From the NCBI RefSeq assembly GCF_019669905.1, contig NZ_AP019777.1:3968001-4032000 (forward strand): a stretch of DNA of 64,000 bases, given 5' to 3'. The stretch is from Methylomonas koyamae. GTDB taxonomy: Bacteria > Pseudomonadota > Gammaproteobacteria > Methylococcales > Methylomonadaceae. Made by a program: the position numbers and the translations under genes. Under the pieces are notes generated by a model, which was given only the letters and a program-made list of their open reading frames with translations, was not told where the DNA came from and searched no databases. Each line of letters begins with the position of its first letter. The first letter of the stretch is position 1. Shown piece after piece: positions 46,118-54,648 of the stretch.

Positions 46118-46840
46118 ATGGTCACGTTGCATCAATTTCGAAGAGCTTGGCATATTCCGAACCCCAGCCAGTTTTGCGTCAAGCTGGAAACTTATCTGCG
46201 CATGGCCGAAATCGAGTACCGGATAGTGGAAACGCTGCCGCTTGCCGCACCGCTGGGCAAACTGCCCTACATAGAACACGACGGCCGCAAAATCGCCGAT
46301 AGCCGGATCATTATCGGCTATCTGCAACAGCGTTTCAGCGACGGGCCGGACCAAACCCTCACCGCGCGACAAAAAGCCCAAGCCCTGGCTTGGCAACGCC
46401 TGCTGGAAGAGCATTTGTACTGGGTTTGCATGTATAGCCGCTGGCAGACCGGGCCGGAGAATTGGCGCATCAACAAGCAAGCGATTTTTCAGGGCCTACC
46501 GCCGCTGCTGGCCGATAGTGTCGCCAGCCTTTACCGACTGCGCATCAAAAGCCAGATTCGCGGCCACGGCATCGGCCGCTTGCCGGCCGCACAGGCATTC
46601 GAGTTGGGCCGGCAGGACGTAGCCGCGTTGGCCGTCGCACTGGCGGGCCAAGCCTACCTGCTCGGCGACCAACCCGCCGGCGTCGACGCTTCCGCCTACG
46701 GTATTTTGATTAACCTGCTGGCCTGCCCGGTTGCCTCGCCGGTCAAGGACTATGCGCTGGCGCAACCGGCCTTGACCGAATATTGCCGGCGCATGCAACT
46801 GCGCTATTTTCCGGAACTGGGTGAACCGCAATTCGGTTAA
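46118..46840 (+). CDS. Glutathione S-transferase family protein
   Basis: A 240-residue protein with an N-terminal thioredoxin-like GST domain (TLHQFRRAWHIPNPSQFC, then LGKLPYIEHDGRKIADSRII with the cis-Pro and the Ser of the glutathione site) and a C-terminal helical domain. It resembles the metaxin/Fax-like branch of GSTs. I chose the ATG at 46118, with GGAGA 7 bases upstream; an earlier in-frame start at 46052 is unlikely. It converges on the LysR gene, with stops overlapping by 4 bases. Substrate unknown. Confidence 0.82.
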   Translation: MVTLHQFRRAWHIPNPSQFCVKLETYLRMAEIEYRIVETLPLAAPLGKLPYIEHDGRKIADSRIIIGYLQQRFSDGPDQTLTARQKAQALAWQRLLEEHLYWVCMYSRWQTGPENWRINKQAIFQGLPPLLADSVASLYRLRIKSQIRGHGIGRLPAAQAFELGRQDVAALAVALAGQAYLLGDQPAGVDASAYGILINLLACPVASPVKDYALAQPALTEYCRRMQLRYFPELGEPQFG

Positions 46841-47757
46841 GCGCCCAGCTCGGCGCAAGCGGCGCGGATTTCGGAGCGCAGCCAAACATTGGCCGGCTCC
46901 TGGTCTTGCAACGGATGCCACACCATGACCGTGGCGTAATCCGGCAAATCCAGCGGCAACGGCACCCATTGCAGCGGCTGGCTTTGCGCGAGCTGTTCGG
47001 CGGTGCGCTTAGGGTAGGCCATGACCAGGTCGGTTTGCGCCACAATCAACGGCGCCGACAAAAAATGCGAAACCGTCAGCGCCACCCGCCGCTCCAGGCC
47101 GCGCTCGGCCAACCAGCTATCGACCTGGCCGCTACCCGCGCCGGTGCGGGACAGCAGGATGTGCGGCAAGCCGATGTATTGCTCCAGGGTCAAGTCTGGA
47201 TTCACGACCGGATGGCCGATCCGCGCCACGCACACCATGCAGTCGTCGAATAAGGTCTGGCAATGCAGATACTTGGGCGGGTTTAGCATCACTTCGAAAC
47301 CCAAAACCAGATCGATTTCGCCCTGCTCCAGCGCTTCGAGCGGAAATCGGCTGCTGGTGCGTTTGAAATGGATGTTCACCCCCGGCGCCTGGCGGGCGAT
47401 GCGCGGCGCCAGTTTCGGCAATAGCAAGGCTTCGACGTAATCGGTGGCGGCGATTGTAAACGAGCGCCGGCTGCCGGCCGGATCGAACGGGGCCGGCGCC
47501 TTGATCAAGCCTTCCACCTCCTTCAGCACCGCCGCTACCGGCTCGACCAGTGCCAAGGCCCTGGCGGTCGGGACCATGCCGGCCGGGGTCTTCACCAGCA
47601 ACGGATCTTCCAACTGCTGGCGCAAGCGCTGCAGCACATGGCTCATCGCCGATTGGCTGATGAACATCCGCTCCGCCGCCCGCGACACGCTGCGTTCTCG
47701 CATCAGCCAATCGAAAGCGACCAGTAAATTCAAATCGAAGCTTCGTAAATCGGCCAT
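46837..47757 (-). CDS. LysR-family transcriptional regulator
   Basis: A 306-residue regulator. The N-terminal winged helix begins FDLNLLVAFDWLMRERSVS and contains AAERMFISQSAMSHVLQRL. The effector-binding domain covers about residues 95-300. It is divergent from a tautomerase and aldehyde dehydrogenase pair, and an inverted repeat TTCAT-N6-ATGAA lies between them. By the usual LysR pattern it would regulate these genes in response to a metabolite, which I cannot name. Confidence 0.92.
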   Translation of the reverse strand: MADLRSFDLNLLVAFDWLMRERSVSRAAERMFISQSAMSHVLQRLRQQLEDPLLVKTPAGMVPTARALALVEPVAAVLKEVEGLIKAPAPFDPAGSRRSFTIAATDYVEALLLPKLAPRIARQAPGVNIHFKRTSSRFPLEALEQGEIDLVLGFEVMLNPPKYLHCQTLFDDCMVCVARIGHPVVNPDLTLEQYIGLPHILLSRTGAGSGQVDSWLAERGLERRVALTVSHFLSAPLIVAQTDLVMAYPKRTAEQLAQSQPLQWVPLPLDLPDYATVMVWHPLQDQEPANVWLRSEIRAACAELGA

Positions 47758-47826
47758 GGCTGGATTCCCACAAAGTTTTAGCGCCGCATGTTAGCGAACA
47801 CGCTTCGAAAACCGGCATCGAAAATA

Positions 47827-47842
47827 TTCATCCGCACATGAA
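47827..47842. promoter_or_regulatory. Candidate LysR-type operator
   Basis: Perfect inverted repeat TTCAT-N6-ATGAA (47827-47831 and 47838-47842) with the T-N-A character of LysR boxes. It lies about 70 bases before the LysR start and about 210 bases before the divergent tautomerase gene. Confidence 0.5.
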
Positions 47843-48049
47843 AATTCGCCATTTTACCCACGGCTGCCGCCGGCCTAGAGTAAGCCCCGACGCCGCCGTT
47901 GGGCTCATATTCCTCCCAAGGGGTTCGCAAAACCCGAGCACACGGCGCGTCACCCGAGTTCGGCTCGCTGCCGGCGCCAGGCGGCCGGATTCGGATTTTA
48001 ACGGCCTCAAACCGGCCGGTCCCTATACTTCAAATTCAGGAGAATCACC

Positions 48050-48532
48050 ATGCCTTTGTGGAAAGTCTACCATCCGACCGGCGCCTTCAGCGCCGAAGAC
48101 AAACAAGAACTGGCAGAACGCATCACCGGCATATATGCCGGCGTGCCGATACCCAAGTTTTACGTCGTGATCCTGTTCGAGGAGATTGATAAGGGTAACT
48201 GCTTCGTCGGCGGCAAGCCGCATAACAAATTCGTCCGCTTCAAGGTGGACCAGATCGCCAGGACCATTCCCGGAGCTATCCTACGAGAGTGGTGGATCCG
48301 CACGCTGGATGCCGTGGTCGCGCCATACGTCAAGGAACGTGGCTACGACTGGGAAATATCTATCGATGAAACGCCGTTCGACTTGTGGTCGTTGCAGGGC
48401 GAATTACCGCCGCCGTTCGAATCGGTCGCCGAAAAACGCTGGGTGGCGGAAAACCAGGCCAGCCCGTACACGCTGCAGGAAAAGCTGCCGGTTAACCTGA
48501 TGCTGACGCCGGGCGTGACCGACCGTTCCTAA
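48050..48532 (+). CDS. Tautomerase-superfamily protein
   Basis: A 160-residue protein of the cis-CaaD-like tautomerase family. The start MPLWKVYHPTGAFSAEDKQ exposes the N-terminal Pro that acts as the base after Met removal, and IPKFYVVILFEEI is the typical core strand. The protein is longer than 4-oxalocrotonate tautomerase (about 60 residues), as expected for this branch. AGGAG 7 bases before the ATG supports the start. An aldehyde dehydrogenase gene follows after 58 bases, so both may act in breakdown of a small unsaturated or halogenated acid; this is a guess. Confidence 0.8.
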   Translation: MPLWKVYHPTGAFSAEDKQELAERITGIYAGVPIPKFYVVILFEEIDKGNCFVGGKPHNKFVRFKVDQIARTIPGAILREWWIRTLDAVVAPYVKERGYDWEISIDETPFDLWSLQGELPPPFESVAEKRWVAENQASPYTLQEKLPVNLMLTPGVTDRS

Positions 48533-48539
48533 ACCACGC

Positions 48540-48562
48540 GGCCGGCCCCGTACGGGCCGGCC
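48540..48562 (+). terminator. GC-rich hairpin between tautomerase and dehydrogenase genes
   Basis: Perfect 9-bp stem (GGCCGGCCC at 48540-48548 with GGGCCGGCC at 48554-48562), 5-base loop, then TTT. It begins 7 bases after the tautomerase stop. It may be a terminator or an attenuator ahead of the dehydrogenase. Confidence 0.5.
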
Positions 48563-48590
48563 TTTCGCCGTTTTCACCCAGGATCCGCCC

Positions 48591-49997
48591 ATGACTTACC
48601 AATCCATCAACCCCGCCAGCGGCGAACTGATCGCCTCCTTTCCCGAAGTCTCCGATACCGAACTGGAGCGCGCCATCGCCGACGCAGACCGTACTTACCG
48701 AAGCGAATGGCGCCGCCGCTCGGTCGGCGAACGCGCCGGCATCGTCGCCAAAGCAGCCACGCTGCTGCGGGCACGCAAAACCGAATACGCACAATATTTG
48801 ACGCTGGAAATGGGCAAACTGATCGGGGAAGCTGAAACCGAAGTCGAGCTTGCCGCCTCGATCCTGGATTATTACGCCGACAATGCCGCGACCTTTCTAA
48901 AACCCAAAACCTTGCCGAATGCGCCGAATGCCCAAGTGTCGATCGAGCCGATCGGCACGATTCTGGGCATAGCGCCGTGGAACTTCCCGTATTACCAGGT
49001 AGTTCGCGTAGCCGGGCCGCAGTTGATGGCCGGCAACGTACTGTTGCTGAAGCACGCCGAAAACGTGCCGCAAGCGGCGCTGGCCTTGGCGCAGTTGTTC
49101 GCGGACGCCGGCGCGCCGAATGGCGTATACACCAATCTGTTTGCCGGTATCGAGCAAATCGGCCGAGCCATTGCCGACCCGCGCATTCGCGGCGTCACGA
49201 TCACCGGCAGCGAACGCGCCGGAGCGGCTGTGGCCGAACGCGCCGGCCGGGCATTAAAAAAAGTCGTCGCGGAAATGGGCGGCAGCGATCCGCTGATCGT
49301 GCTGGAAGACGCGCCGCTGACAGCGGCGCTGGACGGTGCGGTATTCGGCAGGATGTTCAACAACGGTCAATGCTGCGTCGGCTCGAAGCTGATTATCGTG
49401 GTCGGCCGCCAGCGCGCCGCGGCTTTTCTGGACGGATTCGTCGAGCGGTTAGCGGCGCTTCGGGCCGGCAATCCTATGAATCCGCAAACGACGCTGGCAC
49501 CCGTGGCGTCGGAAACAGCCTTGAACCGGTTGCTGGATCAAATCGGCCAAGCCCGGCAAGCCGGCGCGCACATTGCGCTGGGCGGCAAACGCCTCGCCCG
49601 GCCCGGTTACTTTCTGCAACCGACCGTGATTACGGACATAGACGAACGCAATCCGGCGTTTAACCAGGAACTGTTCGGGCCGGTCGCAGCGTTCCACGCG
49701 GTCGACAACGCCGAACAGGCGATTGCATTAGCTAACGCCACGCCCTACGGCCTCGGCGCCTCGGTATTCACGGCCGACATCGAACGCGGCCGCACGCTTG
49801 CCGCGCAAATCGACTGCGGCATGGTATTCGTCAACCAACCGGTCTGGAGCGCACCGGAACTGCCGTTCGGCGGCATCAAAAACTCCGGCTTCGGCCGCGA
49901 ATTGGCCGAGCGCGGTTTCTATGAGTTCGTCAACGAGAAACTGGTCAACTTAGCGCCGGCGGGCGCCGGCTTTTGGGGACCGGTGGCATTGGAATGA
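48591..49997 (+). CDS. NAD(P)-dependent succinate-semialdehyde-type aldehyde dehydrogenase
   Basis: A 468-residue aldehyde dehydrogenase that oxidises an aldehyde to the acid. The active-site Asn131 is in APWNFPYYQ, Glu228 in VAEMGGSDPLIVL and the catalytic Cys262 in NNGQCCVGSK. The overall length and ENVPQAA/LGGSDP features fit the Sad/GabD-like branch acting on succinate semialdehyde. The usual GQVCIAAK reads GQCCVGSK here, with a second Cys next to the nucleophile. It follows the tautomerase under a LysR gene and converges with zwf, 16 bases apart. Confidence 0.87.
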   Translation: MTYQSINPASGELIASFPEVSDTELERAIADADRTYRSEWRRRSVGERAGIVAKAATLLRARKTEYAQYLTLEMGKLIGEAETEVELAASILDYYADNAATFLKPKTLPNAPNAQVSIEPIGTILGIAPWNFPYYQVVRVAGPQLMAGNVLLLKHAENVPQAALALAQLFADAGAPNGVYTNLFAGIEQIGRAIADPRIRGVTITGSERAGAAVAERAGRALKKVVAEMGGSDPLIVLEDAPLTAALDGAVFGRMFNNGQCCVGSKLIIVVGRQRAAAFLDGFVERLAALRAGNPMNPQTTLAPVASETALNRLLDQIGQARQAGAHIALGGKRLARPGYFLQPTVITDIDERNPAFNQELFGPVAAFHAVDNAEQAIALANATPYGLGASVFTADIERGRTLAAQIDCGMVFVNQPVWSAPELPFGGIKNSGFGRELAERGFYEFVNEKLVNLAPAGAGFWGPVALE

Positions 49998-50013
49998 TGT
50001 TTTGCCGGCAGGT

Positions 50014-51504
50014 CTACGGATGGCACTCCGGCAGCAGAGAACTGCGCCAATATTGGTCTTCCTTCTCGAACAGGCGCCGGCTTTCCTCCGGCCCCCAGGA
50101 ACCGGCCGGATAGGTGGGGATATAGTCGCGTTCGATCGCCCAGTTTTGCAGGATGGGATCGACGATGCGCCAAGCGTATTCCACTTCGTCGAAGCGCAGG
50201 AATAGCGAGCGGTCGCCTTTCATGACGTCCAGCAGCAAGTCTTCGTAAGCGTCGACCCGACGCTCGTCAGGCTGGCGGAAGCTGGCATCCAGACTGGTGG
50301 TGCGGGTACGCATCTCCAGACCGGCTTCCTTGACCGTCATTTCCATCCGGATGCATTCGTCGGGCTGGATACCCATCAGCACCCAGTTCGGCGTCATGCA
50401 GTGCACCTGGGTGTCGCGGAAAAATTGCAGCGGCGGATGGCGGAAACAAATCGAAATCGACGACTGGCCCTTGGCCATGCGCTTGCCGGTGCGCAGATAA
50501 AACGGCACGCCGCGCCAGCGCCAGTTGTCGATCAGCAATTTCACCGCGGCATAGGTCTCGGTGGTGCTTTCGGCCGGGATATTGGGTTCTTCCAAGTAGG
50601 CCGGGACTTTGTGGCCGCCGATGCTGCCCTTGCCATATTGGCCGCGGAAAGCGTGGGCGTGTACGGCCGACTTCGGAATCGGCCGGATCGATTTCAGGAC
50701 TTTGACTTTTTCGTCGCGCAGCGATTCGGCGTCCATCGATACCGGCGGCTCCATCGCCACCAGGGTCAATAGTTGCAGCAGGTGGCTTTGCACCATGTCG
50801 CGCAAGGCGCCGGCGCTGTCGTAATATTCGCCGCGGCTGCCGATACCCAGTTCTTCGGCGTGGGTGATTTGCACGTGGTCGATGTAATTGCGGTTCCACA
50901 ACGGTTCCAGCATGACGTTGGCAAAACGGAACACCAACACGTTCTGCACCATGCCCTTGCCCAGGTAGTGGTCAATCCGGTAAATCTGGTCCTCGCTTAA
51001 ATAGCGGCTCAGACGTTTTTGCAGCGCTTGCGCGCTCTCCAAATCGTAACCGAACGGCTTTTCGATCACGACCCGGCGCCAGCCGTATTCTTCGTTGAGC
51101 AGGCCGACGCCGCTCAGGGACTCGATCACGTTACCGAAATCACCGGGGCCTATCGCCAGATAAAACGCGACATTGCGCGAAAAATGCGGCCGGTTGCCGA
51201 GGGTTTCGGCCAGCGTCCGGTAGCATTCGGCCTGGTCCAGATCGCCGCGATGGTAATCCAGGCGCTCGGCGAAGCGGGCGAACTCGGCTTCGTCCAGCGG
51301 CGTTTTCGATTGCTCCTGCAACAGGTTTTTCACTTCCGCCAACCAAGTCGCCCTGTCCCAGGGCCGGCGGCCGACCGCCACAATCCGGGTGTCGTCCGGC
51401 AGTTTTTTCTCCAGTTGCAAATGGTAAAACCCAGGCATCAATTTCAGCCGCGCCAGATTGCCGGTGGCGCCGAAGATCACATAGGTGCAGGGATCTGTAT
51501 TCAT
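50014..51504 (-). CDS. zwf: Glucose-6-phosphate 1-dehydrogenase
   Basis: A 496-residue enzyme oxidising glucose 6-phosphate to 6-phosphogluconolactone with NAD(P). It has the coenzyme motif [15 protein letters not shown], the substrate-site signature [13 protein letters not shown] with its catalytic His region, EKPFGYD, and [13 protein letters not shown]. In methanotrophs with the ribulose monophosphate pathway it feeds the oxidative cycle; that metabolic setting is assumed, not shown here. The gene stands alone, with no pgl or gnd beside it. Confidence 0.96.
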   Translation of the reverse strand: MNTDPCTYVIFGATGNLARLKLMPGFYHLQLEKKLPDDTRIVAVGRRPWDRATWLAEVKNLLQEQSKTPLDEAEFARFAERLDYHRGDLDQAECYRTLAETLGNRPHFSRNVAFYLAIGPGDFGNVIESLSGVGLLNEEYGWRRVVIEKPFGYDLESAQALQKRLSRYLSEDQIYRIDHYLGKGMVQNVLVFRFANVMLEPLWNRNYIDHVQITHAEELGIGSRGEYYDSAGALRDMVQSHLLQLLTLVAMEPPVSMDAESLRDEKVKVLKSIRPIPKSAVHAHAFRGQYGKGSIGGHKVPAYLEEPNIPAESTTETYAAVKLLIDNWRWRGVPFYLRTGKRMAKGQSSISICFRHPPLQFFRDTQVHCMTPNWVLMGIQPDECIRMEMTVKEAGLEMRTRTTSLDASFRQPDERRVDAYEDLLLDVMKGDRSLFLRFDEVEYAWRIVDPILQNWAIERDYIPTYPAGSWGPEESRRLFEKEDQYWRSSLLPECHP

Positions 51505-51671
51505 AGCTTTGACTCCTTGCCGAAACGGCGCTGCTTAAAACTGTTGCCGGCAGTTTGCATGATTTCCGCGCCGGAGTCGAATCCCGAGCGTTTTACTTGG
51601 GAATGCCCACCGCTCCGGCACCGCGATTGCCGCCAAATTCGGCCGTCGCGAACGCCGGCGGCAAATCGAGA

Positions 51672-52247
51672 TTACCTTGCCAAGTATTTTTGCAGCTTGG
51701 CCGCGACCGGTGGGGCCGGTAACGGCGGCGGCATGTATTTCTGAATCTTGCTATCGCACGGCATCGCAGGCAAAGGCGGCGGGGGCGGCGTCGGCGAAGC
51801 GAAGCTACGCTGCCCGCCGTGTCCGGGCGGCTTCGGAATCAACCCGGCTCGGCTGAGTTCGCCGTTTTTCACGAAAATCTCCAGATCATCGGCCGCGTTT
51901 TTACCGAGCACGACCATAATCGAATTACAGCCGCTATAGCCGACTTTTATTTGCAAAAAAGGATTCGTCAGCATCTCGTTCAATTTTGCATAACTGACTT
52001 TTACGAACGGTTCCTTGGCTCGATTTGTCGTGAGAAATTTGGATAAATATCCGAAGACGTCACTCTCCGGCGAATCGCGCACATCCAAAGCCAATTCGGC
52101 GACTTCCGGCCGCAGGTCGATGTAGTCGTCGGCCAACTGCGACAAAAAAATTCGCAGCGATTCCAGTACGTGCTTCACGTCCGGTCCGTCGGTGGCCAAG
52201 GAAAATAACGCTTGCACGTTGTTGTGCGGATAACTGTATGTTGGCAT
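51672..52247 (-). CDS. Hypothetical protein with duplicated C-terminal QKY motif
   Basis: A 191-residue soluble protein I do not recognise. The first 140 residues look folded and mixed alpha/beta (LESLRIFLSQLADDYIDLRP, GCNSIMVVLGKNAADDLEIF). The tail is Pro-rich (ASPTPPPPPLPAMP) and carries the motif SKIQKYMPPP and again AKLQKYLAR at the end, so a short unit is duplicated. GAGGG 7 bases before the ATG at 52247 supports the start; the frame runs further upstream without homology. No signal peptide or membrane segment. The gene is monocistronic. Confidence 0.65.
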   Translation of the reverse strand: MPTYSYPHNNVQALFSLATDGPDVKHVLESLRIFLSQLADDYIDLRPEVAELALDVRDSPESDVFGYLSKFLTTNRAKEPFVKVSYAKLNEMLTNPFLQIKVGYSGCNSIMVVLGKNAADDLEIFVKNGELSRAGLIPKPPGHGGQRSFASPTPPPPPLPAMPCDSKIQKYMPPPLPAPPVAAKLQKYLAR

Positions 52248-52642
52248 TGCAAAACCCTCGTAGTAAATAGCGATAGCGCCGGATGCGCCGTTACGGGGCG
52301 GACGCCGACGCGTGCCGAATCGGCCACCGCATCGCGCGGCCTTAATCCACCCTGAACTCAAGCAATTCAATTTGCGAGCCAACGGCTGCGCTTCCGCCGA
52401 AAAAAACTAACCCTTTGTAAGTTACAGGTTTTTTTCATGGCCGCCCGCCTCGGCACAGCAACTTAGAAGTAAATCCGGCGCCGACAGCGGACGGTATTTA
52501 GTAGGCGGCACGAAATAGCGTCCGTTTCTACGCCTACGCGGCATAAGCCAACCAGCGAGCCTGAACCCGTACCACCCCGAACCCGGCGCCGCGGGGAACC
52601 GGCCAATCGTTTACAATCGCTCGACAACCGATAGGAACCGAC
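52248..52642. other. Intergenic region upstream of the GST gene
   Basis: About 395 bases between two diverging genes. It should hold both promoters, but I see no clear boxes, repeats or RNA gene. An AGGAA about 5-8 bases before the GST ATG is the ribosome site. Confidence 0.5.
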
Positions 52643-53248
52643 ATGATGAAACTGTACGACATGGAGTTATCCGGCAATTGCTACAAAATCCGCCTGCTGT
52701 GCGGCTTGCTGGGTATCGATTACGAACGGGTACCGGTCGATCTGATGCAAGGCCAGCATAAATCCGAGGATTTCCTGCGCCTGAATCCGCGCGGCCAGAT
52801 CCCGGTGTTGGAGGACGCCGGCGTACTAATCTGGGATTCTTCGGCGATTTTGCTGTATCTGGCGCGACAATACGGCGGCGAACAATGGCTGCCGTTGGCG
52901 GCCAAACCGATGGCGGAGGTGATGCAGTGGCTTAGTCTGGCGCAAAACGAACTGCTATACGGCTTGGCTCGAGCGCGGGCCGCGAAAAAATTCAACCGGC
53001 CCTGGGATGTCGAGCAATGCCAGCAACACGGCAGACTGGGCTTGCAAGTGCTGGAACGGCAATTGGCGACTAACGCCTGGCTGGCCGGCAGCCAGCCGAC
53101 CATTGCCGATATCGCTTGTTATCCTTACGTGGCCTTGGCGCCGGAGGGCGGTGTGGCATTGGCCGAGTTCCCGGCCGTGCTGGCCTGGATGCAGCGTATC
53201 CGGGAATTGCCCGGATACGTCGCCATGCCGGGAATCGGCGCAGATTAG
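52643..53248 (+). CDS. Glutathione S-transferase
   Basis: A 201-residue GST. The N-terminal domain begins MKLYDMELSGNCYKIRLL and has RGQIPVLEDAGVLIWDSSAI, with the cis-Pro and the glutathione-binding acidic-Ser pair. The C-terminal domain has the folding motif QPTIADIACYPYVALAPEGG with the conserved Asp. The two possible ATG codons at 52643 and 52646 are adjacent in frame. It converges on the DyP operon, with a shared hairpin in the 45-base gap. Substrate unknown. Confidence 0.9.
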   Translation: MMKLYDMELSGNCYKIRLLCGLLGIDYERVPVDLMQGQHKSEDFLRLNPRGQIPVLEDAGVLIWDSSAILLYLARQYGGEQWLPLAAKPMAEVMQWLSLAQNELLYGLARARAAKKFNRPWDVEQCQQHGRLGLQVLERQLATNAWLAGSQPTIADIACYPYVALAPEGGVALAEFPAVLAWMQRIRELPGYVAMPGIGAD

Positions 53249-53254
53249 CGGCTT

Positions 53255-53285
53255 GCAGGCGGAAGCGGTATCCGCTGCCGCCTGC
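53255..53285. terminator. Bidirectional hairpin between GST and DyP genes
   Basis: Two nested stems: GCAGGCGG (53255-53262) with CCGCCTGC (53278-53285), and AGCGG (53264-53268) with CCGCT (53272-53276), with a 3-base loop. It sits between two converging stops. There is no strong T run on either side. Confidence 0.55.
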
Positions 53286-53293
53286 GGCAATGG

Positions 53294-54637
53294 CTAGGAC
53301 GCGGCCAACATGCCCAGCGCCGTCAAGCTGGGCAGGAAGAAATAAGCCCCGCCGCGGGTCGTGACGAACTGTTGGAAGCCGCACACGCGGCGGCGTAACG
53401 GTTCGTCCTGGATCGTAAACTTGCGGTCGGTTTCCAGTGCGCTGCCGATCAACGGATCGTCTTCGTCGTACAAACCGGCGAATTTGAGGTTATTGATCCA
53501 GGTGTGTTGCACGAATTCGAATTGGCGTTCGATATTGGCGTTCAGGCAGATGAACAGCAGACCGCGTTCGTCCTTGCCGGTGTCCTGGCTCGGATCTTCG
53601 AGGAAGCGGCCGTAGCTACGGCCGCGGCGCAAGATACGGTGGCGATTGGCGACTTTCAGCGATTCGGCCTCGTTTTCGCCTAAACCGACCCCGCGCGGAT
53701 TGGCGCGACGAATGTGCGAGCCGAACGGGCAGCCGGTACCGTCCTTGTCGTTGGCAAAAGTAAAACTGTTGTTGATTTTATCGGGGTCGGTCTTCTCCCC
53801 CGGCGCCACCACCGCCCCGCTTTTCCAGCGGCCGACAAACTTGGCCGCCAGATATTCCGGATCGATACCCTGCCTTTTCGCTTCGTCGTTAATGAACTGC
53901 CAGAATTCGCCGACGTTTTGTTTAAGCTGGCGAAACACCAGGTAAGTGCCGTTGGCGCCGAACTGCTCGCTGACCGGCATTTGGGTCTTCTTGCCGTCGT
54001 ACTGGTTCGGGTAACCCAATAAAAACTCCCCGGTCGCGATTTCGCCGGCGCCGGTCACGGTCGGAAAGCCGTCCACCACCGGATCGGAAATGCCGTCGGC
54101 AAAGCCGAAATGCTCGCGGACGAAACCGTGCTGGTTTTGTACCTTGGCGCCGGCATCCAGCCGGTCGATTTTGCTTAAGCCGGCCGCTTTGAAGCCTTTT
54201 TCGAAACTGCTGCAACTGGCGGCGTGAATCGCGTCGTCCTTGGAAAACAGAATCAGCAGAATGTCGACTTCCTTATTGCCGTTGCCCCAGTTCCATTTGC
54301 CCGGATCGTTGGGGCCGCGGTCGCCGAGCAAGGCCGAGCGGTGTTCGGAATTCATCCCTTCGCGAAACGACAGTTCGAAACTGTAACGCTTGGCTGCGTC
54401 CGCCTCCAGTTTGCAATAGCCGGGATAGCTGATCGCCAAGTTCAGGCGGTTTTCGGTGGTGTCGTCCGGCTTTTCGGCGCCGTGGCTGATTCGGCCACTG
54501 TCGACCAGATTTTTCAACCAGGCTTTGGTTTTGCCGGCGTCTTCGATGCGGAGCAGATAATAACTGGCATTGGCCATGTATTTGTTGTAGCCGCTGAATA
54601 CGATGCCTTGCACTTCGTCTAGTTTTATCGTTGTCAT
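53294..54637 (-). CDS. DyP-type haem peroxidase
   Basis: A 447-residue dye-decolorising peroxidase. The GxxDG motif is GFADGISDP (Asp181 is the usual catalytic acid), the proximal haem ligand is His308 in CPFGSHIRRANPR and the distal Arg lies in HRILRRGRSYG (about 333-343). There is no signal peptide, so it should be cytoplasmic. It is the last gene of an operon after a GST-P450 fusion and an unknown membrane protein; gap 11 bases. DyP enzymes oxidise many aromatics with hydrogen peroxide; the natural substrate here is unknown. Confidence 0.93.
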   Translation of the reverse strand: MTTIKLDEVQGIVFSGYNKYMANASYYLLRIEDAGKTKAWLKNLVDSGRISHGAEKPDDTTENRLNLAISYPGYCKLEADAAKRYSFELSFREGMNSEHRSALLGDRGPNDPGKWNWGNGNKEVDILLILFSKDDAIHAASCSSFEKGFKAAGLSKIDRLDAGAKVQNQHGFVREHFGFADGISDPVVDGFPTVTGAGEIATGEFLLGYPNQYDGKKTQMPVSEQFGANGTYLVFRQLKQNVGEFWQFINDEAKRQGIDPEYLAAKFVGRWKSGAVVAPGEKTDPDKINNSFTFANDKDGTGCPFGSHIRRANPRGVGLGENEAESLKVANRHRILRRGRSYGRFLEDPSQDTGKDERGLLFICLNANIERQFEFVQHTWINNLKFAGLYDEDDPLIGSALETDRKFTIQDEPLRRRVCGFQQFVTTRGGAYFFLPSLTALGMLAAS

Positions 54638-54648
54638 GGTTCAGATCC

